DNA of 64,000 nt from Phycisphaerales bacterium (GTDB lineage: Bacteria; Planctomycetota; Phycisphaerae; Phycisphaerales; UBA1924), in NCBI GenBank assembly GCA_019744815.1, contig JAIEUA010000006.1:124001-188000 (forward strand). The letters run 5' to 3'. The notes beneath the pieces were generated by a model. That model was not told the origin of the DNA, ran no database searches, and worked only from the letters and a program-made list of their open reading frames with translations. Below are positions 26,641 through 33,725 of the stretch, piece by piece. The translations under genes and the position numbers were made by a program. Within the stretch, counting starts at the first letter, position 1, and every line of letters begins with the position of its first letter.

Positions 26641-27390
26641 TCAGCGCCGCCGCCGCGCGAACGCCGCCAGCCCGAGCAAGGGCAGCGCGCTCATCGGCGC
26701 GGGAACCTGCGAGTACTCGTACGTGATGTCGATCTCGCCCCAGTGACGGAACTCCCGGAGCTCCAGCCACAGCGCCGGATCGATCGGATACTCGGGGACG
26801 CCGCTGGCCGGCGGCTCCCAACCCGGATCGTTGTTCCACCAGAACTGCAGTTCCGTAAAGCCGCCATAGACGGTGCTCAGCGAACCCGTCCCCGTGAGCG
26901 CGTCCAGCACCGGCTGCTCATCAGGCAGGAACGTGAACGACGACGTGAAGGCATCGGTGAAGAGGCCGCTCGCCGAGTCGGGGCCGTTGTTGCCCGCGAC
27001 GCCGTCGAACGCGCCCAGCGCCGCCGAGAAGTCCGTGAGTCCCACGCCGCCCGGGCCAAAGAACGGGAAGCTGCCCTCTCCGTTCTCGTCCAGCGTGCCC
27101 AGCTGCAGGACCGAGATGAAGAAGAAGTTCATGCCGAAGTCGCCGGCAGCGATCGGCGTCGGGCCCGTGCTCTCAAGGAACAGGTTCAGCCGGAAGTTGT
27201 GCCGGAACGTGAAGTTCACGTTCTCAAGCTTCCGCGTGCCGCCCACGGTGTCGAACTTCTGGATGTCCAGCAAGATCGTCCCCGCCAGCGGCTGGTAGTC
27301 GAACTGCACGGTCTGCTGCGTGGTGCCCGCCGCGGCGGTCGCGGCGAGAGCCGCGGCGACCGTCGCGGCTCCGATCGAACGAATGGTCAT
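26641..27390 (-). CDS. PEP-CTERM-like secreted protein, choice-of-anchor E type
   Basis: Predicted 249-residue exported protein. Signal peptide to about residue 21 (AALAATAAAG). The middle (TVQFDYQPLAGTILLDIQKF and following) matches the all-beta choice-of-anchor E domain. The C-terminus is a sorting signal: VPAPMSALPLLGLAAFARRRR, with a short motif, a hydrophobic helix and an Arg cluster, as recognised by exosortase-type systems. AGGAG is six bases before ATG. The promoter and a perfect palindrome upstream are listed separately; the divergent HTH gene is the obvious candidate regulator. Confidence 0.75.
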   Translation of the reverse strand: MTIRSIGAATVAAALAATAAAGTTQQTVQFDYQPLAGTILLDIQKFDTVGGTRKLENVNFTFRHNFRLNLFLESTGPTPIAAGDFGMNFFFISVLQLGTLDENGEGSFPFFGPGGVGLTDFSAALGAFDGVAGNNGPDSASGLFTDAFTSSFTFLPDEQPVLDALTGTGSLSTVYGGFTELQFWWNNDPGWEPPASGVPEYPIDPALWLELREFRHWGEIDITYEYSQVPAPMSALPLLGLAAFARRRR

Positions 27391-27464
27391 GTCTCACTCC
27401 TGAAGCGTGCCGGCGGTGGCGGAGGACGGACGCTCGTGCCCCCAAACCAGGGTCGGTCGACGCC

Positions 27465-27492
27465 AGTGTACTTCCAAAAGTTCTTCTGTCAA
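27465..27492 (-). promoter_or_regulatory. Promoter of the PEP-CTERM-like gene
   Basis: On the minus strand TTGACA (27487-27492) and TACACT (27465-27470) are separated by 16 bases, close to the sigma-70-type consensus. The transcript would start near 27458, leaving a leader of about 68 bases with a ribosome site before ATG 27390. Confidence 0.65.
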
Positions 27493-27511
27493 GATTTCTC
27501 TAGAGAAATCT
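27492..27511. promoter_or_regulatory. Perfect 20-bp palindromic operator candidate
   Basis: AGATTTCTCTAGAGAAATCT is its own exact reverse complement and is AT-rich in a GC-rich genome. It overlaps the -35 box of the PEP-CTERM-like gene by one base and lies 52 bases before the -10 of the divergent HTH gene. I saw no second copy in the window. The position suits an activator or repressor site. Confidence 0.75.
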
Positions 27512-27577
27512 ATGAAGTTTGGCGGTTTCCCCCGATCATGCCCTTTTTGCCCGTCTTTTCTGGTATCATGCGGCCCC

Positions 27578-28861
27578 GTGGTAGAGGCAACCAACACCCC
27601 CGAAACATCCTTCCTGGCCGCCGCCGAGGCCTGCCGTCGCGGCATGCAGGCGGCCCTCACCGACATGCTCGCCGACGCCGGCCTCCACAACGCCCGCCCC
27701 TCAGAAGTGGGGCGGCGGCTCGGTCTCGACAAGTCCCTGGCCTGGAAGATCTCCAAAGTCCTCGAGAGCGCGGAGACGGCCGAGGCATTCCGCCACCTGC
27801 CCGGACGCAGCGGCATGGAGATCGTCCTGCGCTCCGCGACCCGACGCCAAGTGGACGCGGCCAAGGTCGAACGGGCTCGCGCCGCATTCCAGGAGATCGA
27901 GGAGTTCGTGGTCCGCCACGCCGGCGATCGCCGCACCTTCGAGGCCATGCTCGCCGGCGAGCAGCCCGACGCCGGAACCGAGGCCGAGGAACGCCGCGCC
28001 TACTTCCGCGCCGGAGCCGCGATCTGGGGCGTCCGCGCCGCGGTCCAGTTCCTCATGCTCGCCCTCAAGCCCAGCGCCGCTCGTCCCGGATATCTCGACG
28101 TCGCCCAAGTCAGCGGCCTGGTCAACCTCGAACGCCTGCGCCCCGACGTGCCCTGGATCGTCCGCCGCCTCCGGGCCAACAGCGATTCGGGTGCATCCGT
28201 CTTCCAAGTCACACGCGAGCCGCTGGTGCGTGAACGGGCCGAGCGCGGCCTGCCGCCCCTGTTCGACGCGTACTGCTCCTCGCCGCTCCCCGAGCTCCGC
28301 CAGTTCGAGGGCAGCGGCGGCTGGATCTACGACGAGCTCGTCCCCGGCGAGGTCGGACGCCGCGGTGCCGCGACCGTCGTGCTGGGCGAGCGCTACATCG
28401 GCATCGCCCCGATGGAACGCGGCGAAGACAACACCACCGGCGAGTACTCGCTCACCGTTCGGACCCCCAGCGAGTGCGTGCTCTTCGACCTGCTGCTCCA
28501 CCGCGACCTCGCCCACTTCGGAAGGCCGACCCGCGCCGTCTACGGATTGCTGGAAGATCGCCAGGCGACCAGCGTCGCCGTGCGAGTGGACGGCGGCCGC
28601 CCCGCGCTACTCACCCCCGTGCCCGCGACAGACCTGGGAACGCCCGCCACCGTCCAGACACGCCGCCTCGCGTTCTATCCCGGGCTCGTGACCGACGCCC
28701 TCGCCGCCGCGGGCTTCGGCGGCCTCGCCGATTTCCGCGGCTATCGGGCCGAACTCGAGTACCCGCCATTCCCGTGCGACCTGCGCCTCGTTCTCGAGAT
28801 CGCCGCTCGCCCCGCTCGCGCCCTTACGCCCAGCTCCACCCGCCCGCCTGACGCTGGCTGA
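27578..28861 (+). CDS. Probable HTH transcriptional regulator of unknown family
   Basis: Predicted 427-residue cytoplasmic protein. Residues 41-63 (PSEVGRRLGLDKSLAWKISKVLE) have a helix-turn-helix pattern: short helix, G-L-D turn, recognition-like helix. The remaining 350 residues are a conserved-looking alpha/beta region with no enzyme motif I recognise and may bind a ligand. GTG 27578 is chosen because an extended -10 (TGGTATCAT, hexamer 27564-27569) ends eight bases before it, implying a leaderless message; the frame upstream runs through the promoter region. It is divergent from the PEP-CTERM-like gene across the palindrome at 27492. Its last 38 bases overlap the convergent glycosyltransferase gene. 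Confidence 0.6.
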   Translation: MVEATNTPETSFLAAAEACRRGMQAALTDMLADAGLHNARPSEVGRRLGLDKSLAWKISKVLESAETAEAFRHLPGRSGMEIVLRSATRRQVDAAKVERARAAFQEIEEFVVRHAGDRRTFEAMLAGEQPDAGTEAEERRAYFRAGAAIWGVRAAVQFLMLALKPSAARPGYLDVAQVSGLVNLERLRPDVPWIVRRLRANSDSGASVFQVTREPLVRERAERGLPPLFDAYCSSPLPELRQFEGSGGWIYDELVPGEVGRRGAATVVLGERYIGIAPMERGEDNTTGEYSLTVRTPSECVLFDLLLHRDLAHFGRPTRAVYGLLEDRQATSVAVRVDGGRPALLTPVPATDLGTPATVQTRRLAFYPGLVTDALAAAGFGGLADFRGYRAELEYPPFPCDLRLVLEIAARPARALTPSSTRPPDAG

Positions 28862-30257
28862 AAAGCTGCTGCAACTCAATCCGCGCCATCGACGCGCCGC
28901 GCCGAGCCGCCTCACTCATGCCGGGCTTGATCAACGTCTTCGCGACCGCGAGCTGAATCGCAGCGTTGTACAGACGCTCATCAAACGTGTTCAGCGCAGG
29001 CGCACTCTCCCGCGGCTGCCGCAGCAAGTCTTCGAACAGACTCACACACCGCTTCGCGTGCACCTCGTACGAAATCTCGCGCTCCGCCATGCCGCGGCAA
29101 TTCCCCCGCCACGCCTCGCTCGCCCCACTCTCCAGCAGCGTCGCCAGCGCCCGCGCCAATCCCGCCGTGTCCCCGCGCTCGACCAGTGAACCCGTCGATC
29201 CCTCGTGCACCATGTCCGGCACACCCCCGACGCGATACGCCACCACCGGCGTGCCCGTTGCCAGCGCCTCCAGCATCGTGTTGGGCAGGTTGTCCTCGTG
29301 GCTGGGAATCAGCATCGCATCGCACGCCGCGTAGATCGCCGCGATCTTCGCCTGATCGTGCTGCACACCCAGGAATCGCACCCGATCCGCCAGCGCCGGA
29401 TCAAGCTCCACCGGCTGCCCCATCGCGACAAACCGCACGGGCTTGCCGCCGATCGGCCGAATCCCACGTGCCGCGGCAACGAGATCATCAAACCCCTTGC
29501 GCTTCTCCGAGAATCGATCCGCCACGAACAGCACGTTCCACGCATCATCACCCAGTTCAATCTCGCGACGCGCCTCCTCCCGCGGCCGCACGCGATACAC
29601 CCCCAAATCCAGCGCCGACGGCACATGCTCGTGCCGCCAACCCGCAAACACCGGGCTCGCCTTCGCCATCCCGTGAATCCAGCGGCTCGTTCCGATCACC
29701 GTCCCCTTGCGCCGTGCGCCCAGCTCCTTCCGCAGCGCAAGCACCGTCGCCGGAACACCAACGGAATCCTCCCCGAGCTGCGGGCACCTCGCGCAGTCCC
29801 GCATATACCCGTCGCAGCGATCCGAGTAATGGCACCCCCCGGTCAGGAACCACTGATCGTGCAGCGTGATCACCACCGGCTTGCCCAGCGCAAACAGCGC
29901 ATCCAGCCCGTCCAGCGACACCAGCCCGCTCGACCACTGCACCTCGATGATGTCCGCATCGCGGACGATGTTCAGGCCATCAGCGCCGCAATCCGTGAAC
30001 GGAAACGTGAACCACGTGTCCGCTCCAGGCGCTCGATTCCGCTCGATCGTGAGCCGATGCAAAAACTCCGCCCGCGGCCCAAGGTGCATCGCCTTCGCAT
30101 ACGGCGGGGCCGCGTGGATGTGCGGATCATCCGACCGCCGCCACGACACCAGCATCCGATGATCCACGCCCGCCCGACGCATCGCCTCATGATGCCGCTG
30201 CGCGCACCGAGCCGCCCCGCCGGTGATGTCATTGGTGCTCAGTGTGACAACCTTCAT
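28824..30257 (-). CDS. GT4 glycosyltransferase, WcaC-like
   Basis: Predicted 477-residue GT-B glycosyltransferase. The N-terminal half has MKVVTLSTNDITGGAARC and the block LHDQWFLTGGCHYSDRCDGY with CARCPQL, seen in WcaC-type exopolysaccharide glycosyltransferases. The C-terminal half has VADRFSEKRKG and the E-x7-E box E-D-N-L-P-N-T-M-L-E. A helical tail of about 70 residues follows. ATG 30257 is used because it starts the first beta strand. It ends inside the convergent HTH gene. Next on the other strand is a methyltransferase, so the two may serve surface glycan synthesis. Confidence 0.85.
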   Translation of the reverse strand: MKVVTLSTNDITGGAARCAQRHHEAMRRAGVDHRMLVSWRRSDDPHIHAAPPYAKAMHLGPRAEFLHRLTIERNRAPGADTWFTFPFTDCGADGLNIVRDADIIEVQWSSGLVSLDGLDALFALGKPVVITLHDQWFLTGGCHYSDRCDGYMRDCARCPQLGEDSVGVPATVLALRKELGARRKGTVIGTSRWIHGMAKASPVFAGWRHEHVPSALDLGVYRVRPREEARREIELGDDAWNVLFVADRFSEKRKGFDDLVAAARGIRPIGGKPVRFVAMGQPVELDPALADRVRFLGVQHDQAKIAAIYAACDAMLIPSHEDNLPNTMLEALATGTPVVAYRVGGVPDMVHEGSTGSLVERGDTAGLARALATLLESGASEAWRGNCRGMAEREISYEVHAKRCVSLFEDLLRQPRESAPALNTFDERLYNAAIQLAVAKTLIKPGMSEAARRGASMARIELQQLFSQRQAGGWSWA

Positions 30258-30349
30258 GCGCCGCGGCTCTCCCTCAACCAACGGCACTCAAGCCGCTCGG
30301 TGTTAGACTGTACGAGACACCTCACAACAACCCGCGCCCCGCATTCCGC

Positions 30350-30439
30350 TGCCCCCCTGCCCCCCTGCCCCCCTGCTCCCCTGCTCCCCTGCTCCCACTC
30401 CGTCTCTCCGTCTCTCCGTCTCTCCGTCTCTCCGTCTCT
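30350..30439 (+). repeat. Period-8 tandem repeat array before the methyltransferase gene
   Basis: Three copies of TGCCCCCC (30350-30373), two of TGCTCCCC and one variant to 30397, then five exact copies of CCGTCTCT (30400-30439). The whole tract keeps a period of eight and ends 12 bases before the start codon at 30452. A shorter array of TGTTCCCC/TGCTCCCT units lies at 53125-53148, upstream of the pseudokinase gene. Confidence 0.9.
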
Positions 30440-30451
30440 TCCCCTCCCCCC

Positions 30452-31231
30452 ATGCCCCCCCTCCTCCTCAACCTCGGCTGCGGCTCCCGCATCCACCCCG
30501 CCTGGCAGAACTTCGATCTCACGCCCCTCGTCCCCAGCGTGCGCCCGCTCGACATCCGCGCCCCGCTCCCGTTCCCCGATTCCTCCGCCGACGCCGTCTA
30601 CCACTCCCACGTCCTTGAACACCTCGATCCCCACACCGGCGCCCGCTTCGTCCGCGAGTGCCGCCGCATCCTCAAACCCGGCGGCGTCCTCCGCATCGCC
30701 GTCCCCGACCTCGAAGCCATCTGCCGCGAATACCTCCGCGCCCTCGACGCCGCCGCCGCCGGTCAGGCAAGCGCCGTCGACGACCACGCCTGGATGACCA
30801 TCGAGCTCATCGACCAATGCACCCGCACCACCCCCGGCGGCGAGATGCTCCGCTGGTGGACCGCACCAAAGGTCCCATCAGAGGCACTCGTCCGCCGCCG
30901 CATGGGCAACGAGTTCGCCCGCTTCCGCGACTGGTTCGACGCCGAGACCGCGCGAGCCGGCGCCCGCCCACCCTGGGCCGACGCCCCGCCGCAAACACCG
31001 ACCATCGAACAAGAAGCCGCCTTCCGCCGCCAGGGCGAGATCCACCGCTGGATGTACGACCGCATCTCGCTGGCCGCGCTATTGAAACGAGTGGGCTTCG
31101 AAGCCGACCGCATCAAAGTGATGAGCGCCACCGAATCCGCCATCGACGCCTGGCCAACCTTCGAACTCGACGCCGACGCCGCGGGCAATGTCCACAAGCC
31201 CGATTCGGTTTTTGTGGAGGCGACGCGATGA
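30452..31231 (+). CDS. Class I SAM-dependent methyltransferase
   Basis: Predicted 259-residue cytoplasmic methyltransferase. Motif I is LLNLGCGSR (residues 5-13), the acidic strand end is LDIR, and DAVYHSHVLEHLDPH with CRRILKPGGVLRIAVPD completes the Rossmann core; all of these are the usual Methyltransf_11-like features. The C-terminal 140 residues are a helical region of the kind that binds sugars or nucleotides in glycan methyltransferases. The start codon directly follows the octamer repeat tract. The substrate is unknown; the neighbouring glycosyltransferase suggests a glycan. Confidence 0.8.
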   Translation: MPPLLLNLGCGSRIHPAWQNFDLTPLVPSVRPLDIRAPLPFPDSSADAVYHSHVLEHLDPHTGARFVRECRRILKPGGVLRIAVPDLEAICREYLRALDAAAAGQASAVDDHAWMTIELIDQCTRTTPGGEMLRWWTAPKVPSEALVRRRMGNEFARFRDWFDAETARAGARPPWADAPPQTPTIEQEAAFRRQGEIHRWMYDRISLAALLKRVGFEADRIKVMSATESAIDAWPTFELDADAAGNVHKPDSVFVEATR

Positions 31232-31269
31232 ACGAGGTTCAGCGTCCAAGCTCGCGACCAAAAGTGCCA

Positions 31270-31293
31270 CCGACCTCCGCTCAGCGAGGTCGG
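31270..31293. repeat. Hairpin of the GACCTCGCTNAGCGAGGTC family
   Basis: CCGACCTCCGCTCAGCGAGG with its complementary end forms a hairpin outside the left inverted repeat. The sequence from here to about 31339 is a diverged direct copy of 31978-32045. Confidence 0.75.
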
Positions 31294-31323
31294 TGCATTC
31301 GCGCAGACGTCACGCAAGCCGCA

Positions 31324-32001
31324 CTGACCTTGCCAAGCCAAGGTCAGTGGCACGAGGTCAATGCCACCCTGCCGGATCGGAGAGTTGACGGCAAATGCTA
31401 AATAGGACTTCGAAGATAGTTCTAGTTATTCTGTCAATGTTAGTATGTGCTTTTGCAATTTCGGCGTTCGTACGTAGAAAGAAAATTTTGTACAATGACA
31501 ATATTGCAACAGTATATTACGATCAGTCGCTGATTCAGTCATTGATTCAGGCCCTTTCTCCGCACGAAACATTGGGGGAGAGAAAGATCTCGATTTATGG
31601 AATTATTCGAAATCAGAAAACGCCACTGATCCCTGGATATTGGGTTGATGTGGCTGACGGAACTGTTGTCTGGGGCGAGCGGGAGGGAGACAATGATCTT
31701 ATTTGCTTAATCAATCCTGTCGATAATGTTCTTCGGAAGGCAGCTGTATCGGATTCTGGTTTTACGATGATTAACTTGCGTGCCTCGATCGCGGACCCGG
31801 GTGGCGTCGAGGTAAATAGAATTGATACATTTGTATTTGTTTTGACAAAGCGTAGTGTATTGAAACAAGATGGGCTATCTCGTGTCCGAATAGATTTCTT
31901 GAAAGGTAAGATAGTCGAAGAGTAAATGATTGTAAGTTCTGATTTTGTTTCGGCAGGGTGGCATTGACCTTGTGCCACTGACCTCGGCTCGGCGAGGTCA
32001 G
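31324..32001. mobile_element. 678-bp cassette bounded by 50-bp inverted repeats
   Basis: Left repeat 31324-31373 and right repeat 31952-32001 are reverse complements at 46 of 50 positions; the inner end is GGCAGGGTGGCATTGACC and the outer end is itself a hairpin (CTGACCTNGNC and its complement). They enclose one AT-rich gene and nothing else. No transposase is present, so this would be a non-autonomous cargo element or a gene caught between two copies of an inverted intergenic repeat. No clear target-site duplication was identified. Confidence 0.55.
31395..31925 (+). CDS. AT-rich orphan protein with one N-terminal membrane helix
   Basis: Predicted 176-residue protein. Residues 7-26 (KIVLVILSMLVCAFAISAFV) are a signal or anchor helix followed by RRKKI, so the rest probably faces the periplasm. 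The exported part is mixed alpha/beta with no motif I recognise. Base composition is strikingly AT-rich (about 40% GC by eye) against roughly 65-70% in the neighbours, with A/T-ending codons throughout. It lies inside the 50-bp inverted repeats. This points to recent acquisition. Function unknown. Confidence 0.65.
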   Translation: MLNRTSKIVLVILSMLVCAFAISAFVRRKKILYNDNIATVYYDQSLIQSLIQALSPHETLGERKISIYGIIRNQKTPLIPGYWVDVADGTVVWGEREGDNDLICLINPVDNVLRKAAVSDSGFTMINLRASIADPGGVEVNRIDTFVFVLTKRSVLKQDGLSRVRIDFLKGKIVEE

Positions 32002-32400
32002 GCCCTCAACGCCGACGTCGGGCAGGCCCCACGGACCTTGCAAATCGAAGATCGATTGCACCTGTAGTTCGTGCAACGCTCCTTCGAAAACATGCTGCCG
32101 AGGTCCTGGCAACAGACGTCTGCACCCAAAGGCCCGAAGGGCCGCCCGTCCAAAGACCGGGGCGGAAGCACCGGTAAGACGCCGCACCAATCCCCGAGCC
32201 GCAACGCGGCGTCACAAGTCCCCGGTCCCAATCCCCGGGCCCAATCCACGTCGCGCCATCCGCCCTCACTCGTTCCCTGCGCACAACGCCGTCGTTGTGC
32301 GCCAATCCGTGACGCTGCGAGAAGATTCTCACGCGGAACACCGCTCACCCGCTTGAACCATCTCCTCGATCCGTGAGACAATCCCGATCTCGGGTCGGGG
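32002..32400. other. Non-coding gap with repeat remnants
   Basis: The first 45 bases continue the repeat copy that begins at 31978. The rest shows GC-rich short palindromes (GGCCCGAAGGGCC at 32132, CGCACAACGCC...GTTGTGCG at 32280-32301) and no credible gene. TTGAAC with GACAAT 18 bases later just before 32400 is a weak possible promoter for the next frame. Confidence 0.5.
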
Positions 32401-33366
32401 ATGCCCAGCAGAATCGCAGGGGCCATTCACGGGGACGCCGTGGGGGACGTAATGGGGGACGCCGTGGGGGACGTAGTGGGGATTGCAGTGGGGGACCGCA
32501 TCGACATCTTCAATCCAACCCCGCCGCAGGCCCAACTCCTGCTCGATCTCCTCCAGCGCGCCGACTGTTCGCTCGAGGACATCGCCGAGGCCCTCCGCAC
32601 CTCCGTCGCTGCACTAACGGTCTATCTCGCCAGCGACGACGCCATCGAGATCCTGGCTCAGGCCGAACTCGCGAACGCACGCCGCGGCCGCCTCGCCGCC
32701 ACCGCCCAGCTCGACAAGTGCGCCCACGCACTGTCTCTCATCCTCGACCGCTACATCAGCGACACCACCATCGCCGTCCGCCGCGACACCCCCAAGACCC
32801 GCCGCGAGGACCTCATCCACCAAGAGTCCGCCCGCCGCGCCGCCGCCCAGCTCTTCAAGGTCGCGAACTTCACCCCTCGCATCGTCACGTCGCAGCTCAC
32901 AACGAACCCCACGCGCAAGCGTGGGGCCACCCCCGCGCCCACAACCACTGCCTCAAACCCCACACCCCCCGCGCCCCTCGCGCTCCTCCTCGCCCCGCGC
33001 CAGCGTGACGAGGCACCCGAGTCCCGCCTTCAAGGCCTCCGCCAGGCGCAGGCTCAAGCCGCAAGCGACCTCGATTCCGCTTCACGCGCCACCGCCGCAC
33101 CTGATCGCCATGCCCCAAACGCCCCTTGCTTCGTTAGCGGGAGCGAGCGCACGGATGAAGGCTCCCGCCTCGCGACCTCTTCCGTGCGCGAAGACTTGAG
33201 CGAAGCGCACCCCGTGCCGAATCACTCTTCCACATCGGCGCCGACGTTCCTCGCCGCCCGCATCACACCGCCCCGATCAACGACAACACCACGAACACCA
33301 GCGGCACCATCGCAAGAAACAACCCAGCCTGCGTCACCAGCACCAGCAGCAACCGTCCCCCCGTGA
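32401..33366 (+). CDS. Doubtful repeat-rich open reading frame
   Basis: A 321-codon frame. The start encodes five four-residue units (GDAV, GDVM, GDAV, GDVV, GIAV). Residues 35-160 are an alanine-rich helical stretch with an HTH-like segment (CSLEDIAEALRTSVAALTVYL) that looks like a real domain. From about residue 165 it runs into an intergenic-type palindrome (CCCACGCGCAAGCGTGGGG, 32908-32926) and then Pro/Thr/Ala-rich sequence with no domain, and it overlaps the convergent zinc-ribbon gene by 104 bases. The N-terminal half may be a gene that lost its stop by repeat insertion; the tail is probably not natural protein. Confidence 0.35.
   Translation: MPSRIAGAIHGDAVGDVMGDAVGDVVGIAVGDRIDIFNPTPPQAQLLLDLLQRADCSLEDIAEALRTSVAALTVYLASDDAIEILAQAELANARRGRLAATAQLDKCAHALSLILDRYISDTTIAVRRDTPKTRREDLIHQESARRAAAQLFKVANFTPRIVTSQLTTNPTRKRGATPAPTTTASNPTPPAPLALLLAPRQRDEAPESRLQGLRQAQAQAASDLDSASRATAAPDRHAPNAPCFVSGSERTDEGSRLATSSVREDLSEAHPVPNHSSTSAPTFLAARITPPRSTTTPRTPAAPSQETTQPASPAPAATVPP
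32431..32490 (+). repeat. Five 12-bp tandem units
   Basis: Units of the form GGGGACGYNRTG repeat in frame from 32431 to 32490, giving Gly-Asp-Ala/Val-Val/Met. They lie at the start of the doubtful reading frame. Confidence 0.75.
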
Positions 33367-33688
33367 GCCCACGCCGCAAGACGGTCACGCACAAGAGCGC
33401 CGCCGCCACCAACTGCAACACCGCGGCGAACGCCATCATCACAACCACATCCGACGCAACCGGCACCACGGCACACCACACCATGGCCGCGATCGCCGCG
33501 CTTCCCGCCGTCCACGCAAACCACGGCACCGCGATCCAGGCCGGCGGCGGCTCCAGGCTGTCGTACACCACGCCGCACTCCGGACAACGCGACTCGCCAA
33601 TGTCCACCGCCGGATACCCGCACTCCGGGCACCGCATCCGCGGCGCGCCGCGACGACGAAACTCCCATGCCGATGAGCCGCTTGTCAT
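33263..33688 (-). CDS. Zinc-ribbon membrane protein, last gene of the sigma-kinase operon
   Basis: Predicted 141 residues from ATG 33688. Two Cys pairs (CPEC at about 20 and 35) form a zinc-ribbon; three hydrophobic helices follow (about 52-72, 78-102, 112-138). An alternative GTG at 33733 overlaps the kinase stop (GTGATTGA) and would add 15 residues, which would couple its translation to the kinase. It belongs to the same strand and run as the ECF sigma factor and kinase. It may be a small membrane partner of that system; that is inferred from position only. Confidence 0.6.
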   Translation of the reverse strand: MTSGSSAWEFRRRGAPRMRCPECGYPAVDIGESRCPECGVVYDSLEPPPAWIAVPWFAWTAGSAAIAAMVWCAVVPVASDVVVMMAFAAVLQLVAAALLCVTVLRRGLTGGRLLLVLVTQAGLFLAMVPLVFVVLSLIGAV

Positions 33689-33725
33689 CGATCCGACCCC
33701 CGCTAGCGCCCGACGCGCACCCGCC

